This document shows positions 9,054-18,613 of a DNA stretch of 59,823 bases, piece by piece (position 1 is the first letter of the stretch; each line of letters opens with the position of its first letter). The notes under the pieces were generated by a model. The model had not been told where the DNA came from, did not search any database, and saw only the letters and a program-made list of their open reading frames with translations. The DNA is taken from the NCBI GenBank assembly GCA_947476335.1, contig CANJQH010000013.1, positions 1 through 59,823 on the forward strand. Reading direction: 5' to 3'. Position numbers and translations under genes: made by a program. The DNA comes from Anaerolineae bacterium. Its GTDB lineage: Bacteria > Chloroflexota > Anaerolineae > J036 > Brachytrichaceae.

Positions 9054-9847
9054 GATAATGCGTCCAGCACCGCCCCGATGTCATCAAATACGTAGTCGGG
9101 CTGCACCGGATCGATGGCGAGCTGCTCGCGCGATGTGACGCCGCTCAGCACCAGCAATGTAGTCAGCCCGGCGCGCTGGCCACCCAGAATATCCGTGTCC
9201 AGCCTGTCACCCAGCACAGCCGTATTGGACGCGTCACCGCCCATCCGCCGCAGCGCCTGCACCATCATCTCCGGCTCTGGCTTGCCGATGATGCGCGGCG
9301 CAACATCGGTCGACACCTTGAGCGCAGTCAAAATCGACCCGTTGCCGGGAACAATGCCGCGGTCACCGGGGAAAGTCAGGTCCGGATTGGTGCCGATAAA
9401 ACGCGCACCAGCACGGATCAACAGACATGCCTCGACAAGCTTGGCATACGTCAGCTGACGGTCGATGCCGACGACCACGTGGGTAGCGTCGAAGGGCAGC
9501 TCATCGTCGTTCACCACACGCGAACCAAGCGCTTCAAGCTCAGTGCGCAGGCCCTGCTCGCCGATCATATAGACGCGCGCCCCCGGTGCATGTTCGGCCA
9601 GCCAGGCCGCCGTAGCCTGCGGCGACGTCAGCACCTCTTCCATCGCCACGCGCACGCCCATGTGCGCCAGCTTAGCCACGAAGTCTTCACCACTCTTGCT
9701 AGCATTGTTTGTCGCCAGCACGATGCCGATGCCGCGCGCGCGCAGCCCGTCAAAAAATTCCACCAGTCGCGGCATCGGACGATCGCCATGCCACAACACC
9801 CCATCCATGTCGATGATCAAATTGCGAATGTCTGCGAGCGAAATCAT
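9050..9847 (-). CDS. HAD-superfamily phosphatase, subfamily IIA (NagD/AraL-like)
   Basis: Cytoplasmic phosphatase of 265 residues acting on a phosphorylated small molecule, possibly a sugar phosphate or nucleotide. The motif I aspartates are in IIDMDGVLWHGD (Asp13, Asp15), motif II is in LATNNAS, and the C-terminal motif IGKPEPEMM ... GDRLDTDILGG supplies the lysine and the Mg-binding aspartates. The start at ATG 9847 is chosen because GAAGAGG lies just upstream and the preceding exporter gene ends 2 bp before it; the frame is open much further upstream but antisense to nothing recognisable. Last gene of the operon. Confidence 0.9.
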   Translation of the reverse strand: MISLADIRNLIIDMDGVLWHGDRPMPRLVEFFDGLRARGIGIVLATNNASKSGEDFVAKLAHMGVRVAMEEVLTSPQATAAWLAEHAPGARVYMIGEQGLRTELEALGSRVVNDDELPFDATHVVVGIDRQLTYAKLVEACLLIRAGARFIGTNPDLTFPGDRGIVPGNGSILTALKVSTDVAPRIIGKPEPEMMVQALRRMGGDASNTAVLGDRLDTDILGGQRAGLTTLLVLSGVTSREQLAIDPVQPDYVFDDIGAVLDALS

Positions 9848-9849
9848 CG

Positions 9850-10644
9850 TTATACCTCTTCCCCAAAACGCGCACTGTAGCGCCTGAACACAAAATACCC
9901 AAGCACAAGCACAAGCACCGCAGTCACCGCCGTGCGCAGCACAAACTCTGCACTCGTCAGCGTCCCGCGATACATCAGATCTTGATACATGTTCACGATC
10001 GATGCCATCGGATTCAGCCGGCGCAGCCAGATGGCGCTGGTCGAACTCGTGAACGCCGACAAGTCGTACCAGATCGGCGTCAGAAACATCAGCGCCAGCA
10101 ACCCCAGCTCGAGCAGGAACTGCGTATCTCGATAAAACACGTTCAGCGTGGACAACAATAGCGCAATCCCGACGCAAAAAATGGTTTGAATCAATATCAC
10201 CAGCGGCAACATCAGCCACGCCGCACTCAGCGCATGGCCTGAAACCAACGCCACCAGCACGAATACCGGCAGAGAAAGCAGGTAGTTGATCAGCGCCGAC
10301 GTGACTGCACTGACCGGCAGCACCAGCCGCGGAAAATACACTTTTTTCACCAGTGCGCTGTTGCCCACCACACTGCCCGCCCCGCTCACCAGCGCTGCGG
10401 AAAAGTAATTCCACGACACCAACCCACACAGCACAAATAGATGTGCATGCGGCAGCTTCACCGCACCGACTACACCGGCGACGACGGTCATCACCATCAT
10501 CATGCCGAGCGGCTGCAGAAACGACCAGAACACGCCCAGCGCCGAATTTTTGTAACGTGCCTTCAGGTCTCGCAGCACCAGCATGCGCAGCAGCGAGCGA
10601 TATGCCCACAGCTCAGTCAGGTCCTGCACCAATGCGTGAATCAT
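9850..10644 (-). CDS. ABC-2 type polysaccharide/O-antigen export permease (Wzm/TagG-like)
   Basis: Integral membrane protein of 264 residues with about six helices, matching the ABC-2 permeases that export undecaprenyl-linked polysaccharides or teichoic acids. The N-terminal amphipathic stretch LRMLVLRDLKARYKNSALG and the central FYRDTQFLLELGL ... MFLTPIWYDLS are characteristic of the family. It overlaps the GT4 gene stop by 4 bp and is followed 2 bp later by the phosphatase. No partner ATPase (Wzt/TagH) is encoded next to it, which is unusual; the ATPase must be elsewhere. Confidence 0.9.
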   Translation of the reverse strand: MIHALVQDLTELWAYRSLLRMLVLRDLKARYKNSALGVFWSFLQPLGMMMVMTVVAGVVGAVKLPHAHLFVLCGLVSWNYFSAALVSGAGSVVGNSALVKKVYFPRLVLPVSAVTSALINYLLSLPVFVLVALVSGHALSAAWLMLPLVILIQTIFCVGIALLLSTLNVFYRDTQFLLELGLLALMFLTPIWYDLSAFTSSTSAIWLRRLNPMASIVNMYQDLMYRGTLTSAEFVLRTAVTAVLVLVLGYFVFRRYSARFGEEV

Positions 10645-11870
10645 GCGGCGCCTCCACGGTGCAGCAACGAACGGTACACTTCAACCAGCGTCTGTGCGCC
10701 GGCACGCCATGAAAACTGGCTGTAGACGCGCGCACGCAGCTGTGCACCGAGCATGGCGCGCCGTATCGGGTCACTGGCAAGTTCAGCAATGTGCCCAGCC
10801 AGCGCACCGTTGTCGCCCAGCGGCGCGTAAACGCCGAGATCTCCGAGGATTTCGCGCTGCGCCGGCGTGTCAAATGCCACCGTCGGCAGTGCGAGAGACA
10901 TATAGTTCAAAATTTTGCCACTCCCTTCCGTTAGCGACAGTTTGGGCGCGACGGCCACATCACCAAGCGCCAGCATCTGCGGCATGCGCTCGTACGGCAC
11001 ACGACCGGTAAAAATCATGCGCTCACTGATGCCAGCCTGCACCGCGCGTTCAAGCCACAGCTTCTGCTCCGGATAACCCATCACCAGCCAGCGCAACGGC
11101 AGGTTTTTCTTTTCCAGCAGCACAGCCGCATCGATAAGATTCTGAATGCCCTGGTGCTGCGCCAGCAGGCCGAGATACACCACCACGATCTCCTGCGGGC
11201 CAATGCCATACTCGGCGCGCAACGCCGCGCGCATATGCGGATCCGGCGCCGCCGCCGCACCACCGCCAGGGTCGACGCCATCTGGCAGCGCCTGCACGCG
11301 AATATGGGCCGGCAATGCCGCACGCAATGTATGCGCAGCGTGCAGCGTGCTGGTGACAACTGCTGCAGGCAGGCGCGTCACTCCATTTTCAATCCACTTG
11401 AACAGCCGATGCGCCATGCCGCCAGATGAGATGAAGCCATGCATGATCATCTCGTCGGTCAGGCTCCCCTGAAAATCGAAACATACCGGCACCCCAAACA
11501 AGCGCCCACACACACATCCAATAAGCGCACCTTCATGCAAATGCCCATGGATGACATGAAACTGCCGGCCGCGCCGCGCCGCGCCAGCCAGCACCTGCAG
11601 AAGCTTCCAGCCGAGCAGCACATCAAAAACAAATTTGTGCCGCGAGGAACCAACCTCGTACTCCGAACGCCAAGGCGTCGGAGCGGTGCGCACGATCGGC
11701 AGGCCGGGCACATCTTTGCCTTTGTGATATGTCACCACCGTCACTTCATGGCCGAGTGCCTGCAGCGCGCGCGCTTCCTCAAGGATGCGCACATGGCAGC
11801 CGTAATCGTTGAAAAACGATGTCGGCGCCAGGCTCAACACGCGCAACGGGGTGTCGACAGCCGCACTCAC
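10641..11870 (-). CDS. Glycosyltransferase family 4, GT-B fold
   Basis: Predicted cytoplasmic nucleotide-sugar transferase, 409 residues. The N-terminal half starts LRVLSLAPTSFFNDYGCHVRILEEARAL-type, as in GT4 enzymes that accept lipid-linked or glycan acceptors. The C-terminal Rossmann half has VVVYLGLLAQHQGIQNLIDA and the EX7E-like region LTEGSGKILNYMSLALP. Both gene borders are 4-bp ATGA overlaps, so it is co-translated with the TyrA-like protein upstream and the exporter permease downstream, which suggests a role in building the exported glycan. Donor and acceptor unknown. Confidence 0.88.
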   Translation of the reverse strand: MSAAVDTPLRVLSLAPTSFFNDYGCHVRILEEARALQALGHEVTVVTYHKGKDVPGLPIVRTAPTPWRSEYEVGSSRHKFVFDVLLGWKLLQVLAGAARRGRQFHVIHGHLHEGALIGCVCGRLFGVPVCFDFQGSLTDEMIMHGFISSGGMAHRLFKWIENGVTRLPAAVVTSTLHAAHTLRAALPAHIRVQALPDGVDPGGGAAAAPDPHMRAALRAEYGIGPQEIVVVYLGLLAQHQGIQNLIDAAVLLEKKNLPLRWLVMGYPEQKLWLERAVQAGISERMIFTGRVPYERMPQMLALGDVAVAPKLSLTEGSGKILNYMSLALPTVAFDTPAQREILGDLGVYAPLGDNGALAGHIAELASDPIRRAMLGAQLRARVYSQFSWRAGAQTLVEVYRSLLHRGGAA

Positions 11871-12844
11871 TTGCGGCCCTTATCTCCAGAAGGACGGCCG
11901 CCGAACATGTCAGCCATGCGCTGGCCGACGAACATGCCCAGCATCGATCGCCCCTGCGATTCGATGGGAACGGCTCCCGAGTCGCGCCCAGCGCGCCAGT
12001 CGTCAAGCCAGCGCTCGCGCCGTTCGGCCGCAGCGGCCAGCTGGTTCTTCGCTGCGTCGCCATCCTCGGCTTCGATCGCGTCACGCAGCGCCATGCACTC
12101 ACGCATGAACTGGTTCAGCCAGTGCGATGAGGCTTTTTTGTCGGCCAGCAGCGCATCAACCAGCGCCGCCGCATTCGTCGTGCCAGCAGTGGCCGCGGCA
12201 AAGTCGGCGCCAGCCGCCCAGCCACGCTCCCTCCACGCCGCATCCTTCGATACCGTCGCCATCAGCAGGCCGGCCAAGATCTGCGGCAACACATCAACAG
12301 ACAACGCCATCCCGTCGCGCTCCCGTGCATCCACGAACAACGGACGTGCGCCCAACGCCTCGACAAAGCCGGCAAAACCACCGAGATGTTCGGCGGAGCC
12401 ACGGCCAACAAGTGACCACATCGCGCCCTTCAGCTTCGCCGCGTCATGCGGCGCATCGATGAGCACCGGGTGCAGCACCAGCGAACTGCTCACGAAAGCC
12501 ACCGACTCCGGCAGGTGCTTGTCAGCCAGCGCCAAATTCACCACATTCGATCCGCCGACAACACACACCGTCGCGCCAGGCATAAGATCCGGCCCAATCG
12601 ACTGCAACGTCAGCTCGACCTGATCAGGTGGAGTGGTGACGAAGACGATCGCCGCGCCGGCGCACGCCTTCGGCAGATTCCACTCTTCACGGTCGGCCGC
12701 CTTCAGCTTGAGCGCTTCGCGCGCCGCCTCACGTTTTTTGTCGTGCGCCACGACTTCGAAATTTTTATTGACGGCTTTCAGCGCCAGCCCGAGGAGGGTG
12801 CCGATCGGCTCGCAGCCAACCAGAGTAATGCGTGTGCTTGCCAT
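11867..12844 (-). CDS. TyrA-like NAD(P)-dependent oxidoreductase (prephenate dehydrogenase family, atypical)
   Basis: 325 residues. The N-terminus is a Rossmann-like domain but its nucleotide motif is VGCEPIGTLLG rather than GxGxxG. A second domain carries LVLHPVLIDAPHDA, resembling the His-Pro motif of prephenate dehydrogenases, and residues 195-300 are helical. It is embedded with 4-bp coupling in a glycan-export operon, not with aromatic biosynthesis genes. It may be a genuine TyrA-family dehydrogenase of unknown substrate or a non-catalytic relative. The C-terminal tail (GMFVGQRMADMFGGRPSG) is basic and glycine-rich. Confidence 0.65.
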   Translation of the reverse strand: MASTRITLVGCEPIGTLLGLALKAVNKNFEVVAHDKKREAAREALKLKAADREEWNLPKACAGAAIVFVTTPPDQVELTLQSIGPDLMPGATVCVVGGSNVVNLALADKHLPESVAFVSSSLVLHPVLIDAPHDAAKLKGAMWSLVGRGSAEHLGGFAGFVEALGARPLFVDARERDGMALSVDVLPQILAGLLMATVSKDAAWRERGWAAGADFAAATAGTTNAAALVDALLADKKASSHWLNQFMRECMALRDAIEAEDGDAAKNQLAAAAERRERWLDDWRAGRDSGAVPIESQGRSMLGMFVGQRMADMFGGRPSGDKGRK

Positions 12845-12849
12845 GAGAG

Positions 12850-13515
12850 TTAGAGCGCCAGAAGAAATTGTGCCAGTTGTGACGCAGGCACGGTCACGAG
12901 CGTGCGAATCAACCCCAGTTGGGACAACAGCAGCACGACGATGAAGCCGTACTGTCCGATCTGCGCCATCAGCGAACGAATGTTTTCGGGGGCGAATGCC
13001 ATCAGCACCGTGCCCCCATCAAGCGGCGGCAGCGGAATCAGATTGAAGAACGCCAGAAATAAGTTGATCTGCACGGCGAGACCACAGGTCATGCCCACGA
13101 CCGTAAACAAGCCTGAAGCTGGGTTCAGCAGCAACGCGGCAAGGTGGTAGATCAGCGTAAATACCAGCGCAACGGCGATATTCATCAACGGGCCGGCGAT
13201 GGCCACGGCCGCGTGCTTCATGCGGTAATCGCCGCGGAAGTTGTATGGATTGATCGGCGTCGTCGCCCAGCCAAAGCCAAAGACGAGAAAGAAAATCGAT
13301 CCCATCAGGCTGAGATGCTTGATCGGATTGAGCGTGATACGGCCGGCAAGGCGCGGCGTCGGGTCGCCGAAATAGTCGGCAACGAGCGCGTGCGCCAGCT
13401 CATGTAGCGGAAATGCGACCAGCAGAATTACGGCGATGACGCTTGCGTAGGCAAGGGCAGACGCAGCATCACGAGCGGAGATGGCCTGAATCAGGCCACC
13501 AAGAGGTCCTCCCAT
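12850..13515 (-). CDS. Site-2 protease family metalloprotease (peptidase M50)
   Basis: Intramembrane zinc metalloprotease of 221 residues. The zinc site HELAH is at 38-42 in the second helix and the third ligand is Asp166 in [11 protein letters not shown], so the active site looks intact. It is the short form without PDZ domain that is common in thermophiles, Firmicutes and Chloroflexota. It begins at ATG 13515, only 9 nt after a TATAAT box, suggesting a leaderless transcript. It is the first gene of the operon that continues with the TyrA-like and glycosyltransferase genes. Confidence 0.93.
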   Translation of the reverse strand: MGGPLGGLIQAISARDAASALAYASVIAVILLVAFPLHELAHALVADYFGDPTPRLAGRITLNPIKHLSLMGSIFFLVFGFGWATTPINPYNFRGDYRMKHAAVAIAGPLMNIAVALVFTLIYHLAALLLNPASGLFTVVGMTCGLAVQINLFLAFFNLIPLPPLDGGTVLMAFAPENIRSLMAQIGQYGFIVVLLLSQLGLIRTLVTVPASQLAQFLLAL

Positions 13516-13524
13516 AGGGACGGG

Positions 13525-13530
13525 ATTATA
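13525..13530 (-). promoter_or_regulatory. -10 box (TATAAT) for the M50 operon
   Basis: A perfect TATAAT on the minus strand, 9 nt before the ATG of the M50 protease. No convincing -35 box is at the usual distance. The spacing predicts a transcript starting at or within a few bases of the start codon. It is back-to-back with the DUF951 promoter. Confidence 0.65.
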
Positions 13531-13583
13531 CGGTCCGGGAATGACGGACTTCGGCGGGGGGGTGCATCCGCTGTACCCCGCCC

Positions 13584-13589
13584 TATAAT
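13584..13589 (+). promoter_or_regulatory. -10 box (TATAAT) for the DUF951 gene
   Basis: A perfect TATAAT 10 nt before ATG 13600. The expected start point leaves a leader of about 3-4 nt and no room for a ribosome site. Just upstream, GGGTGCATCCGC (from 13559) resembles the terminus of a family C element and may be a remnant. Confidence 0.65.
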
Positions 13590-13599
13590 CTCATTCTTC

Positions 13600-13845
13600 A
13601 TGGCGCCGATTACACTCACACCGCTCGCGCTCGGCGACGAGGTGCGGCTGCGCAAGCCGCATCCATGCGGCGGCTTCGAATGGATCGTCGTGCGCGTCGG
13701 CGCAGATATCGGCCTGAAATGCACCACATGCGGGCGGCGGGTGCTGATCTCACGCCGTGAGTTCGAGCGAAGACTGGATCACGTGCTGCGCAGAGCAACG
13801 ATCACGAATTCAGAATCTGCTCAGTCATCAGTCGATAATTCTTGA
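13600..13845 (+). CDS. DUF951 family protein
   Basis: Small protein of 81 residues. The conserved DUF951 core is complete: [17 protein letters not shown] followed by [25 protein letters not shown]. Cys23, Cys41 and Cys44 could bind zinc together with His21. The family is widespread in Firmicutes and Chloroflexota, often near chromosome-partition or translation genes, and has no assigned biochemical role. The last 12 residues ([11 protein letters not shown]) are not conserved in the family as I know it. The gene stands alone between the divergent M50 operon and the MGDG-synthase-like gene. Confidence 0.9.
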   Translation: MAPITLTPLALGDEVRLRKPHPCGGFEWIVVRVGADIGLKCTTCGRRVLISRREFERRLDHVLRRATITNSESAQSSVDNS

Positions 13846-13988
13846 AAATCGCCACCCGCCTCCCCCAAATCCACACGCAATGCTGCTTCCAAAAGAGATG
13901 CGGGCTGATGATTTCTGGGCAGATTGCTGAAGTCTGAGTTTCGCCTGCTAAGCCGGACCAGATAAATAAGTAAGAGGAGGTCGCACGA

Positions 13989-15116
13989 ATGACGCGCATC
14001 GTACTGCTGTACGGGGACACAGGAGGCGGACATCGCAGCGCCGCTCAGTCGATCGAAAAAGGGCTGCACATCGTCTACGACGACAAGGTGCAGACGGAGC
14101 TCATCAACGGCCTGAATTACGCGCCAAGCGCATTTCGCCCCCTCACCGAGGGGTATCCGATCTGGGTCAATTACGCCCGCACGCTCTACGCGCTGGGCTT
14201 CCACGCCAGCAACCAGCGCCGCCGCGTCATCGCGCTGCGCAACGTACTCGAGCCGATCGGCGAAAAAGCCGCCGCTGAAATGCTGCACGATCATCCGGCC
14301 GATATCTACGTTTCGTGCCACCCGATCTTCAACCACACCGTCCCGTTCGCCATCGCCGCCACCCGCATGCGCTCACGCTACATCCACGTGGTCACTGATC
14401 TGGTCTCCGGCCACGTCCTGCATTACACGCCGGAAGTTGATCACTGCATCGTGCCGACGGATGAAGCGCGCGAAGAGGCGATCCGCAATTTCGTGCGCAT
14501 CGACAAAATCAGCGTGACGGGACAACCCGTAGCACCCGATTTCCGCGCCCGCATGGGCACCCGTGACAAGCTGCGCAAAGAACTCGGCCTACTGGACGAC
14601 AAGCTGACGGTGCTGCTGATGGGCGGCGGCGATGGCATGGGGCGGCTGGAAGTTACCGCCCGTGAACTCGCGCTGAGCAACCTGCCGATTCAACTGCTGA
14701 TCGTCGCCGGCCGTAATCGAATAGTCCGCGAGAACCTCGAATTCATCAACCCGCGCGTGCCGTGGATGCGTGTGTTCGGCTTCGTTGAAAATGTGCCGGA
14801 AATCATGGGCGCGTCCGACCTGATCATCACTAAAGCCGGGCCGGGCACAATCTGCGAAGCATTCATCGCCGGCCTGCCGATCATGCTCTACGACGCCGTC
14901 CCAGGCCAGGAGGAGGGCAACGTGCACTACGTAGTGGACAAGGGCGCCGGCGCATGGTGCCCAAACCCGGCCGCCGTGCTGAAGCAGATGCGCACATGGA
15001 TCGCCCAGCCGGAAGGACTGGCCGCCGCAAGCGCTGCATCGATGGCGCTGGCCAAGCCAGACTCGGCACTCGATATCGCGCGCGTCATCGGCCAGTTCTT
15101 TCCACAGCCTGCATAA
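13989..15116 (+). CDS. MGDG-synthase-like glycosyltransferase (GT28 family)
   Basis: 375 residues, GT-B fold. The N-terminus VLLYGDTGGGHRSAAQSIEKGL is the acceptor-side motif shared by monogalactosyldiacylglycerol synthases and processive diacylglycerol glucosyltransferases. The C-terminal half has LLMGGGDGMGRL and the donor-binding TKAGPGTICEAFIAGLPIML. It would transfer galactose or glucose from a UDP-sugar to diacylglycerol at the inner membrane face; which sugar cannot be told. A strong ribosome site AGAGGAGG lies 7 nt before ATG 13989. It appears monocistronic. Long reading frames on the other strand over this gene are shadows. Confidence 0.88.
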   Translation: MTRIVLLYGDTGGGHRSAAQSIEKGLHIVYDDKVQTELINGLNYAPSAFRPLTEGYPIWVNYARTLYALGFHASNQRRRVIALRNVLEPIGEKAAAEMLHDHPADIYVSCHPIFNHTVPFAIAATRMRSRYIHVVTDLVSGHVLHYTPEVDHCIVPTDEAREEAIRNFVRIDKISVTGQPVAPDFRARMGTRDKLRKELGLLDDKLTVLLMGGGDGMGRLEVTARELALSNLPIQLLIVAGRNRIVRENLEFINPRVPWMRVFGFVENVPEIMGASDLIITKAGPGTICEAFIAGLPIMLYDAVPGQEEGNVHYVVDKGAGAWCPNPAAVLKQMRTWIAQPEGLAAASAASMALAKPDSALDIARVIGQFFPQPA

Positions 15117-15210
15117 AGAAGCGCATGTGCCTCTTGAAGGGGCGAACCGTGCAAAAAATTCGCCGTATTCGCCCTCCCCTTGTCATTGCAAGACGAACCG
15201 CTGGCGCGAT

Positions 15211-15591
<381 letters not shown>

Positions 15592-15716
15592 AATGCCTCG
15601 ATATAAAAGGGGCAGCTACAACTTGGGCGGATTATAAGAATGGCAAAGAGCTTGTCAACGTTTTGGCGGTACTTGTCGGTATTTGTATTGGCACAATCGC
15701 AGTAATTACAGTAACC

Positions 15717-15828
15717 GTAACGACTCAGGCCGGCCAATTTTCCAACGCGAAACACGCCATTCCTTACCCCTTCGGGGTAAGGAATAGCGTGTTTCGCGGG
15801 AAATACTGATTTGGGCCTGAGTAGTTAC
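15717..15828 (+). mobile_element. Family A MITE-like element, copy A2
   Basis: A 112-bp element with ends GTAACGACTCAGGCC and GGCCTGAGTAGTTAC and inner arms GCGAAACACGC/GCGTGTTTCGC. The central stem CCTTACCCC/GGGGTAAGG closes over TTC. It is flanked by CAGTAACC and CAGTAATC (7 of 8 identical), a probable target duplication. It lies in the 296-bp gap between the acidic protein start and the O-antigen-ligase-like stop. Confidence 0.85.
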
Positions 15829-15887
15829 CAGTAATCACTGTAGTCGCCATGATCACGGTAAAGACCAGGGCCAACTCAAGGCTCAGA

Positions 15888-17360
15888 TCAGCGTTTCGCG
15901 ATGAACAATTGGCGCACTCGCGTGGTTGCCCTAAACGTCTGGCTCGCAGCCGCCAAAGCGAGCGCGGCGCACATCCAGGTCACAGAGTTATGAAAATCGA
16001 TGTTGAAGAAATAATGATCGAAAATGCCGGCAAACAGCGCGCCAATCACCGACGCATGCGCCCCGAGGAAAATTGCCGCGGCATGCGCATCCTCACGCAC
16101 GTACGGCCATGCACGCACCGCCCCAGCCGCCAGCGCGCCGATTACGGCAACGAACGCGGCCATGCCGAGTACGCCCATCTGCTGCAGAATCAGCAGATAC
16201 ATGGATGACACTCCAACATACAGGTCGACATCAGGAGAACCGGTAAAGCCCACGCCCAGCACCGGATAGCGCTCGATTAAGCGAAATGCGTCCTTGTACT
16301 CACCAAAGCGCATCTGCGTCGAGAGATCGTTGCCTTGGAAACCGGCGATGAAGTGCGACACCAGCTCACGCGTCTGCGGCAGCACCAGCACCAGCGCGAC
16401 GATGAGCAGGCCCAGTCCAAGCAGACGCCGATAACGCAAAACGCCAATCACACCCCCCGCCAGCAACAGCCCCAGCATCGCACCGCGCGACACCGTCGCC
16501 ACCAGCGCCATCCCCATCACACCAAGACAGGCCACAGCCAGCCAGCGCGGCACAAACGGACGCTCAATCACCAGCTGCGGCAGGCACAGCGCGGTCGCCA
16601 GCAGCAGGTAGCCACCAAACGCGTTCGGATCGATCCACAAGCCAGTGGCACGCTGTGTCAAAGTCGGATCATCCAGGATGAAGCGCAACACCTCAGGTCC
16701 GCTCGGGTAGTCGAAAATGCGCAGGACCGATAGAACGCGGACCGCCACCTCATCAGGCATCACATACAGCACCAGGCCGAGCAACGCCGAAAAGCCGCCG
16801 AGCAGCAGCGTGAACTGCACAAAACGCGTCTGCATGTCGACGTCGCCACGCAGCACGCGCGTCAACACCAGCAGCAGCGTCAGGCTCATCAGCATCTCGC
16901 CGAAACGCCGCAGCACCAGCGTCGTCAGTGCCCCATTCGGCACACCAACGATGAACGACGCCACCGCCACCAGCATAAGCGCAGCAACCGGCGCATCAAC
17001 GTATGCGTGGACGCGCACGACGCCGTCTATCGCAGGTATTGCCGGATTACGCCGCAGTTGCGTCGCGATCAACCCCAGCACGGCAAAATCGAGCAGCGTA
17101 GGCTTAAAGCCGATGCTCACCGGGCTGGCAAAGCGCGGGAAAAGTGCCACAACGGCAAGCAGCAGAAAAAGCGCACGCGACACGTTGCCGAGCAGCCAGA
17201 CGGCAGCCGGCAATGCCACGACCAGCGCGACGAGGATCAACGCATTGAACGGCGCAACCGCCGTGAGCGCACCCAGAAAAGTCACAGCCACAGCGCCAGC
17301 CGCTACGATTTTCCATTCAACGCTCCGCATGCTCGAGTGCCTCAGCCGGCTGTTTTTCAC
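15888..17360 (-). CDS. O-antigen ligase / Wzy-like polymerase family membrane protein
   Basis: 490 residues with about 11-12 predicted membrane helices and one larger extracytoplasmic loop (about 320-385), the Wzy_C arrangement. The loop contains RYPVLGVGFTGSPDVDLYVGVSS-type sequence with an Arg, and the helix before it has TVSRGAMLG, a pattern common in this superfamily. It would join or polymerise lipid-linked glycans on the outer face of the membrane. It is monocistronic, with repeats rather than glycan genes on both sides, so the exact polymer is unknown. The first few residues (MKNSRLRHSS) could belong to an over-long start. Confidence 0.82.
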   Translation of the reverse strand: MKNSRLRHSSMRSVEWKIVAAGAVAVTFLGALTAVAPFNALILVALVVALPAAVWLLGNVSRALFLLLAVVALFPRFASPVSIGFKPTLLDFAVLGLIATQLRRNPAIPAIDGVVRVHAYVDAPVAALMLVAVASFIVGVPNGALTTLVLRRFGEMLMSLTLLLVLTRVLRGDVDMQTRFVQFTLLLGGFSALLGLVLYVMPDEVAVRVLSVLRIFDYPSGPEVLRFILDDPTLTQRATGLWIDPNAFGGYLLLATALCLPQLVIERPFVPRWLAVACLGVMGMALVATVSRGAMLGLLLAGGVIGVLRYRRLLGLGLLIVALVLVLPQTRELVSHFIAGFQGNDLSTQMRFGEYKDAFRLIERYPVLGVGFTGSPDVDLYVGVSSMYLLILQQMGVLGMAAFVAVIGALAAGAVRAWPYVREDAHAAAIFLGAHASVIGALFAGIFDHYFFNIDFHNSVTWMCAALALAAASQTFRATTRVRQLFIAKR

Positions 17361-17372
17361 ACTCGTTTCCTT

Positions 17373-17526
17373 TTGCAGTTACTTGCAGTTACTTGCAGTT
17401 ACTTGCAGTTACTTGCGGCCACGCAAAATCAGGACGGGAAACAACTTGCCTTCCACGGCTCACCCGCTGGCCTCCTCAATTGCATCATTCCTTCCCTTCT
17501 CTTCCCTTCTCTTCCCTTCCCTTCTC
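17373..17526. repeat. Short tandem repeats in a 412-bp intergenic gap
   Basis: Four direct copies of TTGCAGTTAC stand at 17373-17412, immediately upstream of the O-antigen-ligase-like gene on its strand. A second array of TCCCTTCTCT-type units lies at about 17488-17526. Between and after them the gap (17361-17772) shows no gene; it also holds the hairpin at 17680-17738. The units are too short and uninterrupted to be CRISPR. Confidence 0.8.
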
Positions 17527-17679
17527 CTACGCACTATTTTCAAATTTCCAAGCCTGCTTCTTCAGGTTCAGATTTTCAGAGTTAAGAGCAGAGAAAATCG
17601 GGGAAGGGGCTGATGCAATTCAAAAAACGGAGAAAAGCAAGGCAAGATGGCAAGCCGAATGATTCGCCCGCACTGCCTG

Positions 17680-17738
17680 ATGCACCGGCGCGAAACAAGC
17701 GGTCAATCTTTCTTGCTGCTTGTTTCGCGCCGGTGCAT
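17680..17738. repeat. Perfect 21-bp inverted repeat downstream of clpP
   Basis: ATGCACCGGCGCGAAACAAGC (17680-17700) is perfectly complementary to 17718-17738 around a 17-nt loop. It lies 35 bp past the clpP stop. No T-run follows on either strand, so it is not a standard intrinsic terminator; it may stabilise the 3' end of the clpP mRNA or be a fourth repeat type. Confidence 0.75.
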
Positions 17739-17772
17739 GAAATCTCAAAACCACCATCGGTCCTGAGCAGAG

Positions 17773-18465
17773 TTACTTGCCGGAAGCCAGCAGCTGCGCC
17801 TGCGCCGCATTTTTGGCGGCCAGCAGTCCCAACTTCGTCTGGTTCATCTCGATAATGGTGTCCACCAAACCCAGATTTTTCGCCTGCTCCGCGGTCAAGT
17901 AAATGTCGCGGTCTGTGTACCTGAGAACCTGCTCCTCATTCATGTGCGTGTGCTTCATGATGATGCCGTTGAGCATCTGCTTGATGCGCAGGATCTCGCG
18001 TGCTTGAATTTCGATGTCCGACGCCTGACCCTGTGCGCCACCCAAAGGCTGGTGCATGTGCACCGTCGCATTCGGAAGCGCATAACGCCGGCCATGCGTG
18101 CCAGCCAGCAGCAACAGCGTGCCAAAGCTTGCCGTCAGACCGACGGCGTACGTCTCGACGGGCGCCTGAATCATCTGAATCGTGTCGTAAATCGCCATTC
18201 CAGCGTACACCTGGCCGCCGGGCGAGTTGATGAAGAGCCGGATTTCCTTCTCCGGATCCTCGCGCTCCAAAAAGAGCAGCTGCGCAACGATCGAGTTCGC
18301 CACCTGATCATTAATCCCTGTGCCCAGATAAATGATGCGCTCTTTGAGCAGCAGCGAATAAATGTCGTAAGCGCGCTCGCCCCGTCCATCGCGCTCGATC
18401 ACCATCGGGATGATGTTCTCGATCGGGTCGATGCGGCGTTCACTGCGAAGGTCCGAAAAAGTCAT
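17773..18465 (-). CDS. clpP: ATP-dependent Clp protease proteolytic subunit
   Basis: Serine peptidase of 230 residues that assembles into a tetradecamer with ClpX or ClpC. The catalytic triad is intact: Ser113 in TASFGT, His138 in VHMHQPLGG and Asp187 in TDRDIYL. Family landmarks ERIIYLG, FINSPGG and the handle helix [13 protein letters not shown] are present. The C-terminus (after about 205) is a few residues longer than E. coli ClpP and Ala-rich. AAGGAG lies 8 nt before ATG 18465. It is 148 bp downstream of the trigger factor gene on the same strand, the usual tig-clpP arrangement, though clpX does not follow. Confidence 0.96.
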   Translation of the reverse strand: MTFSDLRSERRIDPIENIIPMVIERDGRGERAYDIYSLLLKERIIYLGTGINDQVANSIVAQLLFLEREDPEKEIRLFINSPGGQVYAGMAIYDTIQMIQAPVETYAVGLTASFGTLLLLAGTHGRRYALPNATVHMHQPLGGAQGQASDIEIQAREILRIKQMLNGIIMKHTHMNEEQVLRYTDRDIYLTAEQAKNLGLVDTIIEMNQTKLGLLAAKNAAQAQLLASGK

Positions 18466-18613
18466 ATTCGTTTCTCCTTATGGCGTCCAGCAGGCGGATC
18501 GACCAGCGCCCCGCCCACGCCTGAGGCAATGAACAGGGACACTGATTCGTTCTGCAAGACGCTGCAAGGTGTACCGCGCGCCGATTAGATACACGTTAGC
18601 GGCGTCGGCCGGC

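Noticed and set aside
9848-10609. N-terminal extension of the HAD phosphatase frame
   Set aside because: The extension lies over the exporter permease in another frame; the ribosome site and 2-bp gene spacing support ATG 9847.
15717-15828. Family A hairpins as plain intrinsic terminators or REP/BIME sequences
   Set aside because: No T-runs follow, the outer GTAAC arms and 8-bp flanking repeats are conserved, and one copy lies inside an operon, which fits transposition better.
17373-17526. Possible CRISPR array
   Set aside because: The units are 10 bp, contiguous, without spacers, and there are no cas genes in the window.
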